Origin: Bacteroidota bacterium
Lineage (GTDB): Bacteria; Bacteroidota; Bacteroidia; 2-12-FULL-35-15
Direction: 5' to 3'
NCBI GenBank assembly: GCA_003151815.1
Contig: PLYN01000008.1
Location: 17,231-81,230, forward strand
Length of the DNA: 64,000 bases
The notes under the pieces were generated by a model. That model saw only the letters and a program-made list of their open reading frames with translations. It did not search any database and was not told where the DNA came from. The position numbers were made by a program, and so were the translations under genes. Each line of letters opens with the position of its first letter. The first letter of the stretch is position 1. Positions 27,354-35,455 of this stretch are shown piece by piece.

Positions 27354-27391
27354 TAGTAGTTTACAGAAAACAATTGAAATCAATAAAAAAT

Positions 27392-27757
27392 ATGAAGATA
27401 ATATTTCTGTTCGTTTTCACATTTCTAATATGTCAAATTAATTATGGACAAAATTTGAAAATAAAAATTTACAACAAATCAGGGTTTGACATTGATTCAG
27501 TTTTAATTGGAGACAAATTTGTTGGGGCTATTAAAAAAAACTCTTCAATTATAATTTTAGACTGTAGAGAAATTACACTTCAAGATGGTCTTCCTTATGG
27601 TCTTCCAGGCGGTATTATAATAAATGAAACTACAAATAAAGAGTTAATTGGACTTTGTGGTACAGGTCGAATTAAAGTAACAAAAGGTAATTTTAAATTT
27701 GACATTACGGCATCTAAAAATGAATTTGGATACAGATTGTTTTGGGATAAACACTAA
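27392..27757 (+). CDS. Small secreted hypothetical protein
   Basis: 121 aa from ATG (an in-frame TTG at 27374 lies upstream). Signal peptide MKIIFLFVFTFLICQINYGQ, then a compact beta-rich domain (LKIKIYNKSGFDIDSVLIGD, then KFDITASKNEFGYRLFWDKH). I do not recognise the family. It lies between another small secreted protein and a dipeptidase gene, with 27-38 bp gaps. Confidence 0.6.
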   Translation: MKIIFLFVFTFLICQINYGQNLKIKIYNKSGFDIDSVLIGDKFVGAIKKNSSIIILDCREITLQDGLPYGLPGGIIINETTNKELIGLCGTGRIKVTKGNFKFDITASKNEFGYRLFWDKH

Positions 27758-27784
27758 GAAACTTAAGCCACTAAGATTTTAACT

Positions 27785-29155
27785 ATGAATTCAACCAACA
27801 CTTACATCGAAAAAAATAAAGAACGTTTCATTAACGAACTTTTTGAATTGCTAAGGATTCCATCGGTAAGCGCGGATCCAAAATACAAGAACGATGTTAT
27901 TAAAACTGCTGATGCTGTTAAAGAAAAATTAATAGCAGCCGGTGCTGACAAAGTGGAGATATGCCCTACCGCTGGTTATCCGATAGTATATGGCGAAAAA
28001 ATAATTGATGCTAAATTACCAACTGTTCTGGTTTATGGTCATTATGATGTGCAACCCGCAGACCCGCTTGAACTTTGGCATTCAGGACCTTTTGAACCAA
28101 TCATTAAAGATGGCAATATTTATGCGCGTGGTGCGTGTGATGACAAAGGGCAAATGTTTATGCATGTGAAAGCATTCGAATTAATGATGAAAACGAATTC
28201 CTTGCCCTGCAATATAAAATTTATGATAGAAGGTGAAGAGGAAGTTGGTTCGGATAATCTTGGAACATTTGTAAAACAAAACAAAGAAAAATTAAAAGCA
28301 GACATAATCTTAATTTCTGATACCGGAATTATTGCCAATGATATACCTTCTATAACAGTTGGCTTACGCGGATTGAGTTATCTAGAAGTGGAGGTTACCG
28401 GTCCAAATCGTGATCTGCATTCAGGATTATATGGAGGAGCTGTTGCAAATCCAATTAATATTTTGTGCAAAATGATCGCCCAGATGAAAGACGATAAAGA
28501 GCACATTACCATTCCGGGCTTTTATGATGATGTGGAAATACTTAGTGCGGAAGAACGCGCAGAGATGGCAAAAGCACCATTCAAATTAGATGAATATAAA
28601 AAAGCGTTGGATCTGTCGGACATACATGGTGAAGAAGGATTCAGCACCAACGAACGAAATTCTATTCGTCCGACATTGGATGTAAATGGCATCTGGGGAG
28701 GTTATACAGGCGAAGGAGCAAAAACTGTTATTGCTTCAAAAGCATTTGCAAAAATCTCCATGCGCTTGGTCCCTCATCAAAACAGTGATAAAATTACTGA
28801 ACTTTTTAAAAAATATTTTGAGAGCATCGCACCGAAATCCGTTAAGGTGAAAGTAACACCGCATCATGGCGGGGAACCTGTTGTAACGCCAAGCGATTCG
28901 GTTGCATACAAAGCAGCAAGTATGGCAATGGAAACAACCTTTGGCAAAAAACCAATACCTGTTCGCAGTGGTGGAAGCATTCCAATTGTAGCTATGTTTA
29001 AATCGGAATTAGGTTTGGATTCGGTACTGATGGGCTTTGGTTTGGATTCGGATGCTATCCATTCGCCAAACGAACATTACGGTGTGTTTAACTATTTAAA
29101 GGGCATTGAAACGATTCCTTATTTTTATAAATATTATGCAGAGTTGAGTATTTAA
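27785..29155 (+). CDS. M20 family dipeptidase
   Basis: 456 aa metallopeptidase. Metal-ligand motifs: VYGHYDVQPAD, RGACDDKGQ, EGEEEVGS (catalytic Glu then metal Glu), ISDTG and the final SPNEHYG. The length and the dimerisation-domain segment GLRGLSYLEVEVTG fit the carnosinase-like CNDP group, which cleaves dipeptides in the cytoplasm. No signal peptide. The stop codon abuts a repeat copy. Confidence 0.93.
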   Translation: MNSTNTYIEKNKERFINELFELLRIPSVSADPKYKNDVIKTADAVKEKLIAAGADKVEICPTAGYPIVYGEKIIDAKLPTVLVYGHYDVQPADPLELWHSGPFEPIIKDGNIYARGACDDKGQMFMHVKAFELMMKTNSLPCNIKFMIEGEEEVGSDNLGTFVKQNKEKLKADIILISDTGIIANDIPSITVGLRGLSYLEVEVTGPNRDLHSGLYGGAVANPINILCKMIAQMKDDKEHITIPGFYDDVEILSAEERAEMAKAPFKLDEYKKALDLSDIHGEEGFSTNERNSIRPTLDVNGIWGGYTGEGAKTVIASKAFAKISMRLVPHQNSDKITELFKKYFESIAPKSVKVKVTPHHGGEPVVTPSDSVAYKAASMAMETTFGKKPIPVRSGGSIPIVAMFKSELGLDSVLMGFGLDSDAIHSPNEHYGVFNYLKGIETIPYFYKYYAELSI

Positions 29156-29156
29156 A

Positions 29157-29280
29157 CCTCACCCCTACCCCTCTCCTTGAAAAAAGGAGAGGGCGCGAAA
29201 CTTAAAACAAAAAATAAACAATTTTTACTATACAAAATTAAATATTGCCCTCTCCTTTGGAGAGGGATTAAGGGTGAGGT
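29157..29280. repeat. Inverted pair of CCTCACCCC hairpin repeats (BIME-like unit)
   Basis: Copy one (29157-29193, plus orientation) starts right after the dipeptidase stop: CCTCACCCC then CCCCTCTCC-ttgaaaaaa-GGAGAGGG. Copy two (29247-29280) is reversed: CCCTCTCC-TTT-GGAGAGGG then GGGTGAGG. About 53 bp of AT-rich sequence separates them, so the whole 124 bp has CCTCACCC/GGGTGAGG termini. Confidence 0.8.
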
Positions 29281-29282
29281 CT

Positions 29283-29747
29283 ATGAAAAAAACTATTTCT
29301 ATTTTATTCACATTTTGTATTATTTTATTCACTTCTTGCAAGGAATATCAAGAAGTAAGTTTTAGTGAGATCAATAATGTTAATGTTACAACTCTGAGTC
29401 AGAAGGGAGTGGAAGCCACTATTACAGCGCATATCAAAAATCCAAATAAGGTAGCATTCACTATTTACAGATCTGAAATGGATGTAACAGTCGGCGGAAT
29501 AGATGCAGGTAAAGCCCAGATGACAGAAAACGTAAGAATAAAAGCCCAATCAGAAGAAATATATACGTTTAAAATAAAATCAGACTTTTCAAATTTAAGT
29601 TTCGCAGACATGCCTAAAATAATGGCAATGGCGATGAGCAAACACGTAAAAGTTGGATTAAAAGGAAATTTAAAAGTTGGGAAACTATTTGTAAAAAAGT
29701 CTTTCCCCTTTGATATCATAAAAAATGTTCCAATAGAAGGAATGTAA
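29283..29747 (+). CDS. LEA type 2 / WHy-domain lipoprotein
   Basis: 154 aa. The start is ATG 29283; a GTG three codons earlier lies inside the repeat and is less likely. The signal peptide ends in a lipobox FTSC, followed by KEYQE. The mature domain (about 130 aa) contains EATITAHIKNPNKVAFTIYRSEMDVTVGG, here cited as positions about 42-70, characteristic of the LEA14/WHy beta-sandwich. Probably outer-membrane anchored. The role is unknown. The gene begins 2 bp after a palindromic repeat, leaving almost no room for a normal leader. Confidence 0.8.
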   Translation: MKKTISILFTFCIILFTSCKEYQEVSFSEINNVNVTTLSQKGVEATITAHIKNPNKVAFTIYRSEMDVTVGGIDAGKAQMTENVRIKAQSEEIYTFKIKSDFSNLSFADMPKIMAMAMSKHVKVGLKGNLKVGKLFVKKSFPFDIIKNVPIEGM

Positions 29748-29775
29748 TTCGAATTTATTCTAATGTTCAAACTAA

Positions 29776-30441
29776 ATGTTCTACCCAAAAAAAATAGTAT
29801 TCTTATTATTAGGTCTCATTTCTATAGGGTTTACAACCTTTACCAGGATTGATGATGAATGGGTATTAAAGAAACAGAGCAATGGAGTTTCTGTGTATAA
29901 CCGTGGAGTAGAAAATACGGCTGTTAAAGAATTAAGAGCTATAACCCAATTAGAAACATCCTTGTCGAGTATCATTGCTTTACTTTTAGATAGAGAATCT
30001 TATCCACAATGGGTTTATAAGTGTGCAAAATCGCATGTCTTGAAGGAGGTCACTGATGTTGAAGCGATTTGCTATCAAAACGTGGTAGCACCATGGCCCA
30101 TCGACAACCGCGATATTATTTTAAATGTAACTGTGAAACAGGATGAAACTACAAAAGTTGTATTTCTAAATTCAATCAGTAAACCCGATTATATTCCGGA
30201 AGTTGACAATCATGTTAGAGTGCTTGAATTTAGGGCATCGTGGACGCTTACACCACTAAAAAACGGAATCGTAAATTGCGAATATCAATTACTTTTTGAT
30301 CCGGGTGGAAATGTTCCAACGTGGATCGTTAATGCCGCTGCCATTGATGGTCCGTTTGAAACGACAAGTAATATGAGGCGAATGGTACTGAAAGAAAAAT
30401 ATCAAAAAATGCATTACACCTTTATCAAGGAACTTCAATAA
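29776..30441 (+). CDS. START-like domain lipid-binding protein
   Basis: 221 aa. An N-terminal hydrophobic segment (residues 5-22) acts as a signal or anchor. The rest fits the START/SRPBCC fold: WVLKKQSNGVSVYNRGV, then PQWVYKCAKSHVLKE, APWPIDNRDIIL (a hallmark DRD-like motif of START proteins) and MRRMVLKEKYQ near the end. It probably binds a lipid in the periplasm. It follows the LEA lipoprotein gene by 28 bp on the same strand, so the two may be co-transcribed. Confidence 0.8.
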   Translation: MFYPKKIVFLLLGLISIGFTTFTRIDDEWVLKKQSNGVSVYNRGVENTAVKELRAITQLETSLSSIIALLLDRESYPQWVYKCAKSHVLKEVTDVEAICYQNVVAPWPIDNRDIILNVTVKQDETTKVVFLNSISKPDYIPEVDNHVRVLEFRASWTLTPLKNGIVNCEYQLLFDPGGNVPTWIVNAAAIDGPFETTSNMRRMVLKEKYQKMHYTFIKELQ

Positions 30442-30475
30442 AAAGTACAATCAACCTTTTAAATTCAAAACAAAT

Positions 30476-30820
30476 ATGAGTCTTATTGCATTTCTGAATA
30501 AAATAAATACATCACCTGAAACGATTGAATTTAATGACACCATAGCTGTTATCGATGAAAATTATGAGTTTACTCCCACCCTGTTTAAAAATGGAAATGC
30601 CATCAATGAAGCAGGTAAAAATTCCGGTTCGTGTAAATTATTTGCTTTTGCGAAACTCCATCATTTAATTGCTATTCAAACATTAAACTGCTTTGGTGCC
30701 TATTATCGTAATGATGTGCTTCAACATCCCGATGGCACAGATCATCAAAATATCAGAAATTTTATGAATACAGGATGGGAAGGTATTCTGTTTGAAGGGA
30801 CTCCACTTAAACAAAAATAA
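30476..30820 (+). CDS. HopJ family protein
   Basis: 114 aa. Matches the HopJ family: INTSPETIEFNDTIAVIDEN, then FTPTLFKNGNAINEAGKNSGSCK and HPDGTDHQNIRNFM. The name comes from a Pseudomonas type III effector, but the family is widespread in non-pathogens without type III secretion, so an effector role should not be assumed. It lies 8 bp before the Crp/Fnr gene and is probably in its operon. Confidence 0.88.
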   Translation: MSLIAFLNKINTSPETIEFNDTIAVIDENYEFTPTLFKNGNAINEAGKNSGSCKLFAFAKLHHLIAIQTLNCFGAYYRNDVLQHPDGTDHQNIRNFMNTGWEGILFEGTPLKQK

Positions 30821-30828
30821 TTTGTAAC

Positions 30829-31452
30829 ATGGAAGCATTAGATAATATCGTTGAATTCAAATCTTCACCTGAAATCAGAGAAAAATTATATCAATACGGA
30901 ATAGCTAAAACCTTTCAGGAAGGCGATGTGATATTAAATGAAAACGCTTATATCAAAGCAATTCCACTGGTTACAAGCGGAAACATCAGAGTGATGCGTA
31001 CAGATGAAGATGGCAGAGAAATATTATTGTATTACATCAAAGCCGGCGAGAGTTGCATCATGTCATTTTTAGGAGGTTTGCATCACGACACCAGCAAAGT
31101 AAAAGCCATAGCCGAAGAAGAAACGGAAATACTTTTTATCCCGATTGATAAAGTGAGCGAGCTTATCAAAGAATTTCCTGAATGGCTGGATTATATTTTC
31201 CGATTATATCATAAACGTTTCGAAGAATTATTGGAAGTGGTAAACGCCGTTGCATTTAAAAAAATGGATGAACGATTGCTAAATTTCATCAAAAAAAAAT
31301 GTGAACTTACCAAGAGTCACACGTTATATGTAACTCATGAACAATTGGCAAACGAGCTTGGTACCGCTCGTGTAGTGGTTTCCCGACTACTTAAGCAAAT
31401 GGAAGATGAGAATATCGTAAAACTCGGCAGAAATAAAATTTCCCTTCTGTAA
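30829..31452 (+). CDS. Crp/Fnr family transcriptional regulator
   Basis: 207 aa. The N-terminal cNMP-type beta-roll (about residues 20-130) lacks the FNR-type cysteine cluster. The C-terminal winged helix has the motif THEQLANELGTARVVVSRLL, typical for the family. It sits directly upstream of the sulfur-handling genes. An identical 18-bp sequence lies in front of both downstream promoters (31448 and 32123), the first overlapping this gene's own stop codon. It probably senses sulfane sulfur, polysulfide or redox state; this is inferred from context. Confidence 0.92.
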   Translation: MEALDNIVEFKSSPEIREKLYQYGIAKTFQEGDVILNENAYIKAIPLVTSGNIRVMRTDEDGREILLYYIKAGESCIMSFLGGLHHDTSKVKAIAEEETEILFIPIDKVSELIKEFPEWLDYIFRLYHKRFEELLEVVNAVAFKKMDERLLNFIKKKCELTKSHTLYVTHEQLANELGTARVVVSRLLKQMEDENIVKLGRNKISLL

Positions 31453-31465
31453 CAAAAGTAGCTGT
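31448..31465. promoter_or_regulatory. Putative Crp/Fnr operator, site 1
   Basis: TGTAACAAAAGTAGCTGT, starting exactly 37 bp before the TACATTTG box at 31485. It includes the stop codon of the regulator gene and is identical to site 2. The position overlaps where the -33 box should be, as for a class II activator. Confidence 0.7.
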
Positions 31466-31484
31466 AGTCCATTTTGTATTGTTT

Positions 31485-31492
31485 TACATTTG
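31485..31492 (+). promoter_or_regulatory. Promoter -7 box of the DUF2892-TauE/SafE unit
   Basis: TACATTTG, 33 nt before the ATG at 31526. No -33 TTTG at normal spacing; the putative operator takes its place. Confidence 0.6.
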
Positions 31493-31525
31493 TTTGACAG
31501 TATCATTCACTTAAAACCAAAACAA

Positions 31526-31732
31526 ATGAAAAAAAATATGGGAACAGCCGACAAAGTAGTAAGAATACTTGCGGCAATCATTATCGCCGCCTTATATTAT
31601 TTCAAACAAATTTCAGGAATAACAGCAATCGTTCTGCTCATTATTGCAGGTGTTTTTATCGTCACCAGTTTCCTGAGTTTTTGTCCTTTATATTTGCCTT
31701 TCGGAATTTCAACTAAGAAAAAAGATAAGTAA
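31526..31732 (+). CDS. DUF2892 (YgaP membrane-domain-like) protein
   Basis: 68 aa from ATG 31526 (MKKNMGTADKVVR; a second ATG at 31538 is also possible). Two transmembrane helices (about residues 17-33 and 39-58) and the end CPLYLPFGISTKKK resemble the membrane part of the rhodanese YgaP, which commonly accompanies sulfur-transfer genes. Small integral membrane protein; it may support thiosulfate or sulfide passage. It is followed after 1 bp by a TauE/SafE gene. Confidence 0.85.
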   Translation: MKKNMGTADKVVRILAAIIIAALYYFKQISGITAIVLLIIAGVFIVTSFLSFCPLYLPFGISTKKKDK

Positions 31733-31733
31733 A

Positions 31734-32114
31734 ATGGAAGTACAAAATGTTATCATCATCGCTTTGATTGGTATCGTATCGGGCATTTTAGGCGGCATGT
31801 TCGGCTTAGGTGGAGCTGTAATAATAATTCCTGCCTTAGTAATGGTCCTCGGATATTCTCAGCAAATGGCACAAGGCACCACCTTGATGATGATGGTGCC
31901 GCCTATTGGAGCCTTAGCGGCCTTTCAATATTATCAAAAGGGATTTGTTGACATAAAAGCCGCATTCATCATGGCAGCATTTTTCTTTGTTGGTGGATAT
32001 TTAGGGGCTAGGTTCGCGACAAATCTTCCGCAGGAAATATTAAAAAAAATTTTCGCCATCATGCTAATTGTTATCGCTATAAAAATGCTGTTTTTTGGTA
32101 AAATTCAAAATTAA
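31734..32114 (+). CDS. Half-length sulfite exporter TauE/SafE family permease
   Basis: 126 aa with four helices. It begins IGIVSGILGGMFGLGGAVIIIPALVM (positions about 12-37), the signature of TauE/SafE. Usual members are about 250 aa with two such halves; this one has a single half and would have to dimerise. Such short forms occur next to rhodanese and persulfide dioxygenase genes. It probably exports a sulfur compound such as sulfite. It is 1 bp from the DUF2892 gene. Confidence 0.87.
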   Translation: MEVQNVIIIALIGIVSGILGGMFGLGGAVIIIPALVMVLGYSQQMAQGTTLMMMVPPIGALAAFQYYQKGFVDIKAAFIMAAFFFVGGYLGARFATNLPQEILKKIFAIMLIVIAIKMLFFGKIQN

Positions 32115-32122
32115 TTTCTTTA

Positions 32123-32140
32123 TGTAACAAAAGTAGCTGT
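32123..32140. promoter_or_regulatory. Putative Crp/Fnr operator, site 2
   Basis: TGTAACAAAAGTAGCTGT, identical to site 1 (31448-31465) and again exactly 37 bp from its -7 box start (32160). The bases on either side differ, so the conservation is specific to these 18 bp. Confidence 0.7.
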
Positions 32141-32159
32141 GCAGACTAATTCAGCCTTG

Positions 32160-32167
32160 TACCTTTG
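32160..32167 (+). promoter_or_regulatory. Promoter -7 box of the persulfide dioxygenase operon
   Basis: TACCTTTG, 28 nt before ATG 32196. Confidence 0.65.
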
Positions 32168-32195
32168 TTTCAGATAACCAATAAAAAATCAAATT

Positions 32196-33551
32196 ATGGA
32201 AATCAAACAATTTGAAGATAAAAATTTAGCGCACTTCTCCTATGCAATACTAAGCAATGGAGAGATCGCATTAATTGATCCTGCTAGAGATCCGCAACCA
32301 TATTATGATTTTGCAAAACAACATCAAGCTAAAATAATAGCAGTCATAGAAACTCATCCGCATGCTGATTTTGTGAGCAGTCATTTAGAAATTCACAACA
32401 CAATCGGTGCAACAATTTACGTTAGTAAATTGCTTAGCGCAGATTATATTCATCAAACATTTGATGAAGGGGATGCAATTGTTTTAGGACACATTACTCT
32501 AAAATCAATCAACACACCTGGACATTCACCTGATAGCATCAGCATTGTAGCGATTGATGAATATGGAAAAGAACAGGCCGTTTTTACAGGAGATACTTTA
32601 TTTATAGGAGATTGCGGCAGACCAGATCTGAGAGAACAAGCAGGAGCAATAACTGTTGAAAGAGCCGAATTAGCAAAACAAATGTATCATTCGCTTCGCG
32701 ATAAATTAATGACATTGCCGGATCATGTTTTAGTTTACCCTGCACACGGCGCAGGTAGCTTATGCGGCAAAGGTTTAAGCGATCAAAAAATAAGTACCAT
32801 AGGTGCAGAAAAAATCAGCAACTGGAGTTTGCAAAATAAAAGTGAAGCAGATTTTGTAGCAGAACTATTAATAGATCAGCCATTCATTCCAAAATATTTT
32901 CCTTTTGATGTTGAAATAAATAAAAAAGGTGCTGAAGCATTTTTGGAAAGTATCACAAAAGTGGAAAGGAGAGAACCCGTTACTTGCAAAGGCTGTGCGA
33001 ATTCTCTTAACCCTGAGATCATCATTATTGATACACGGCCACAAGACAAATTTAAAAAAGCACACTTAAAGAATGCCTTCAACCTGATGTATGACAGCAA
33101 GTTTGAAACATGGCTCGGCAGTATCGTGAGTCCGGATGAGAAATTTTATCTACTTGCAGAAAATGAAACCATACTAAACGAGCTTATTGCACGTACCGCT
33201 AAAATAGGTTACGAAAAGCAAATTGTTTTGGCTTTTACATCAGATTTCGGAAATACAGAAATGGAATATTTTGACAACAAACAATTGCTCGATAATGCAA
33301 AAGCATTTACCATCGTTGATATCCGTAATCAGTCTGAAGTAAATGCACAAACTATTTTTACAGATCGCATTCATATTCCACTGCATGAATTAAGGGAACG
33401 TGTAAATGAAATTCCTGTAGACAAACCCATCGTAGTGCATTGTGCCGGAGGTTACCGTAGCGCAGCCGGAAGTAGTATTATCAAATCAAAACTTAACAAA
33501 GCTCCGCAAATATTTGATTTAGGTGAAGCTGTAAAAACCTTTCAAAGATGA
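32196..33551 (+). CDS. Persulfide dioxygenase-rhodanese fusion (metallo-beta-lactamase fold)
   Basis: 451 aa. Residues 1-240 are an MBL-fold hydrolase of the ETHE1 type: ETHPHADFVSSH, NTPGHSPDSISI, FTGDTLFIGDCGRPD and YPAHGAGSLCG. The usual HxHxDH reads HPHADF here. Two rhodanese domains follow. The first (about 255-350) has no active-site Cys, so it is probably structural. The second (about 350-451) has VHCAGGYRSA. It should oxidise glutathione- or low-molecular-weight persulfides to sulfite and move sulfane sulfur. It heads a tight operon (4-bp overlaps). Confidence 0.9.
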   Translation: MEIKQFEDKNLAHFSYAILSNGEIALIDPARDPQPYYDFAKQHQAKIIAVIETHPHADFVSSHLEIHNTIGATIYVSKLLSADYIHQTFDEGDAIVLGHITLKSINTPGHSPDSISIVAIDEYGKEQAVFTGDTLFIGDCGRPDLREQAGAITVERAELAKQMYHSLRDKLMTLPDHVLVYPAHGAGSLCGKGLSDQKISTIGAEKISNWSLQNKSEADFVAELLIDQPFIPKYFPFDVEINKKGAEAFLESITKVERREPVTCKGCANSLNPEIIIIDTRPQDKFKKAHLKNAFNLMYDSKFETWLGSIVSPDEKFYLLAENETILNELIARTAKIGYEKQIVLAFTSDFGNTEMEYFDNKQLLDNAKAFTIVDIRNQSEVNAQTIFTDRIHIPLHELRERVNEIPVDKPIVVHCAGGYRSAAGSSIIKSKLNKAPQIFDLGEAVKTFQR

Positions 33552-33757
33552 ACATTATAAATAAAAACAAACTCATCATACTTGGAGTAATTGCCGGCGC
33601 AATAAGTGGTTTCCTCTATTATTATTTTGTTGGGTGTACCAGCGGCACCTGTGCAATTACATCCAACCCTTTTAACAGCACGATATACGGTGCAGTAATG
33701 GGAGGATTGATCTTCAATATTTTCAAAAAAGAAAAAACTAGAACAGAAGAAAAATGA
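33548..33757 (+). CDS. DUF6132 family small membrane protein
   Basis: 69 aa. One or two helices (about residues 8-28 and 43-59) around GCTSGTCAITSNPFNSTIYG, whose two cysteines are typical of this small family found with rhodaneses. It overlaps both neighbours by 4 bp (ATGA), indicating translational coupling. The role is unknown; possibly a membrane component for sulfur transfer. Confidence 0.8.
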   Translation: MNIINKNKLIILGVIAGAISGFLYYYFVGCTSGTCAITSNPFNSTIYGAVMGGLIFNIFKKEKTRTEEK

Positions 33758-34038
33758 ACAACGAAAAAATCATAAAGGAAAAGTTGGGCACCATCATAGA
33801 TGTGCGTACACCGGCTGAATTTCAAGGTGGTAATGTTGCAGGATCCATTAATATTCCAATGCAAGAAATTACAAGCCGTATAGAAGAAATAAAATCATTA
33901 AAAACTCCATTGGTATTGTGTTGCGCGTCGGGCGGAAGAAGCGGACAGGTTCACAGCTTCCTCTCACAAAATGGCATTGAATGCATTAATGGAGGGTCGT
34001 GGTTAGATGTAAATTATTATCAATCTCAAACTAAATAA
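33754..34038 (+). CDS. Single-domain rhodanese (sulfurtransferase)
   Basis: 94 aa. IIDVRTPAEFQGGNVAGSIN, then the active-site loop CCASGGRSG with C57 as persulfide-forming Cys and C56 beside it. Cytoplasmic. It overlaps the DUF6132 gene by 4 bp and is 2 bp before a second rhodanese. The two differ enough to have separate partners. Confidence 0.93.
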   Translation: MNNEKIIKEKLGTIIDVRTPAEFQGGNVAGSINIPMQEITSRIEEIKSLKTPLVLCCASGGRSGQVHSFLSQNGIECINGGSWLDVNYYQSQTK

Positions 34039-34040
34039 AA

Positions 34041-34361
34041 ATGATACAGACATTAAAAAATTTATTCGGTATCGGTCCAAAAGTTGACTATGCTGACTTA
34101 ACAAAAAATGGAGCCATAATTCTTGATGTGCGCAGCACAGGAGAATATGCGGGCGGAAATATCAAAGGCTCTATCAATATTTCAGTAGATACTTTGAGCA
34201 ACAATCTAAGTAAACTGAAAGACAAAAACAAACCTATCATTACCTGTTGCGCATCAGGCATGAGAAGCGCTTCTGCAAAAAGTATTTTAAAATCAAACGG
34301 CTATACACAAGTACACAATGGTGGCAGCTGGAGCAGTTTACAAAATAAAATAAAAAGATAA
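34041..34361 (+). CDS. Single-domain rhodanese (second)
   Basis: 106 aa. A short N-terminal extension (MIQTLKNLFGIGPKVDYADL) precedes ILDVRSTGEYAGGNIKGSIN and the loop CCASGMRSA (C70 active, C69 next to it). It is the last gene of the run of 2-bp gaps and 4-bp overlaps; the following OsmC gene has its own promoter box. Confidence 0.93.
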   Translation: MIQTLKNLFGIGPKVDYADLTKNGAIILDVRSTGEYAGGNIKGSINISVDTLSNNLSKLKDKNKPIITCCASGMRSASAKSILKSNGYTQVHNGGSWSSLQNKIKR

Positions 34362-34385
34362 AAAATTAAACAACATTGAAGATGT

Positions 34386-34393
34386 TACCTTTG
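34386..34393 (+). promoter_or_regulatory. Promoter -7 box of the OsmC gene
   Basis: TACCTTTG, 22 nt before the ATG at 34416. No copy of the 18-bp operator precedes it. Confidence 0.55.
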
Positions 34394-34415
34394 AAGAAAT
34401 AAAAATGAACTAATT

Positions 34416-34847
34416 ATGGAACCACACTATTATACCGTAAATCTAAATTGGACAAGTGATAGAAAAGGAGAAATTTCATCTCCTGAACTAAAAACTAAAA
34501 TTGAAGTTGCCACTCCACCCAATTTCCCTAAAGGAGTGGAAGGTCTATGGTCGCCGGAACATTTACTGACGGCAGCTGTTAACAGTTGTTTCATGACCAC
34601 TTTTTTATCCGTTGCCGAAAATTTTAAATTAGAATTTAAAAGTTTTAGTTGTTCATCAAAAGGGAAACTTGAACAAGTAGAAGGCAAATTTTTAATGACC
34701 GAAATAATTCTGGAACCAATACTATTTATCGCCAATGAAGCAGATAAAGAAAGGGCGGAACGAATTTTACAAAAGTCGGAAGTTGCCTGTTTAATTTCAA
34801 ATTCAATAAAAGCAAATGTAAGTTTGTTAACAACAATTAAATTTTAA
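34416..34847 (+). CDS. OsmC family peroxiredoxin-like protein
   Basis: 143 aa. The two redox cysteines of the OsmC/Ohr family are present: C58 in AAVNSCFMTT and C125 in SEVACLISNS. The family reduces organic hydroperoxides and has members acting on persulfides. Its place after the rhodanese genes fits a thiol/persulfide stress role. Confidence 0.92.
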   Translation: MEPHYYTVNLNWTSDRKGEISSPELKTKIEVATPPNFPKGVEGLWSPEHLLTAAVNSCFMTTFLSVAENFKLEFKSFSCSSKGKLEQVEGKFLMTEIILEPILFIANEADKERAERILQKSEVACLISNSIKANVSLLTTIKF

Positions 34848-34891
34848 CGCTAACAAGAATAATCAATCAATCGATTATTAAATTCAAAAAG

Positions 34892-35263
34892 ATGCTTACA
34901 GATATATTCTATTCGGTAATAAAAAACAAATGTCCGCAATGTCATCAGGCAAACGTATTTGAAACCAATAATCCTTTTAATCTTAAAAGATTTGACAAAA
35001 TGCATGAATCATGCAGTCATTGTGGAGTTAAATATGAAAAAGAACCAGGCTTTTTTCAAGGTGCCATGTATGTTAGTTATGGCTTAACAGCAGGATGGTT
35101 TATTATTACCTGGGCATTGGATACTTTTATATTTAAATCGGAAACTTGGCAATATTTAACTTTTGTTATCATCTCAATCATTCTATTAATGCCGCTTACT
35201 TTTCGTATTTCACGGTTAATATGGATTAACTTTTTTATTCCTTTCAACAAAAATAAAATATGA
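34892..35263 (+). CDS. DUF983 zinc-ribbon membrane protein
   Basis: 123 aa. Two CxxC pairs (CPQCHQAN and CSHCGVKYEKEPGFFQG) form a zinc ribbon, followed by two helices (about residues 62-82 and 90-112). This is the DUF983 architecture, found in many Bacteroidota and Alphaproteobacteria with unknown function. It is 44 bp after the OsmC gene. Confidence 0.9.
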   Translation: MLTDIFYSVIKNKCPQCHQANVFETNNPFNLKRFDKMHESCSHCGVKYEKEPGFFQGAMYVSYGLTAGWFIITWALDTFIFKSETWQYLTFVIISIILLMPLTFRISRLIWINFFIPFNKNKI

Positions 35264-35455
35264 ATAATAATTAAAACGATGTAAATACCTCTGCGCTTAT
35301 TTATTTCCTCTTTTTAAAATTCTGCCTTGTGTGTGCTAAATCATGGCTGTTTTTAAAAATAGATTTGTAAAAAACGTTACAATCATTTATGTTTGTAGTA
35401 TCCTTTTTCCCACTCCAACCAAAGATAAAGGAGATAAATATTTGAAAAAAAACAT

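Noticed and set aside
29177..29365. Open frame spanning the inverted hairpin pair
   Set aside because: It translates repeat DNA and overlaps the LEA lipoprotein gene in another frame.
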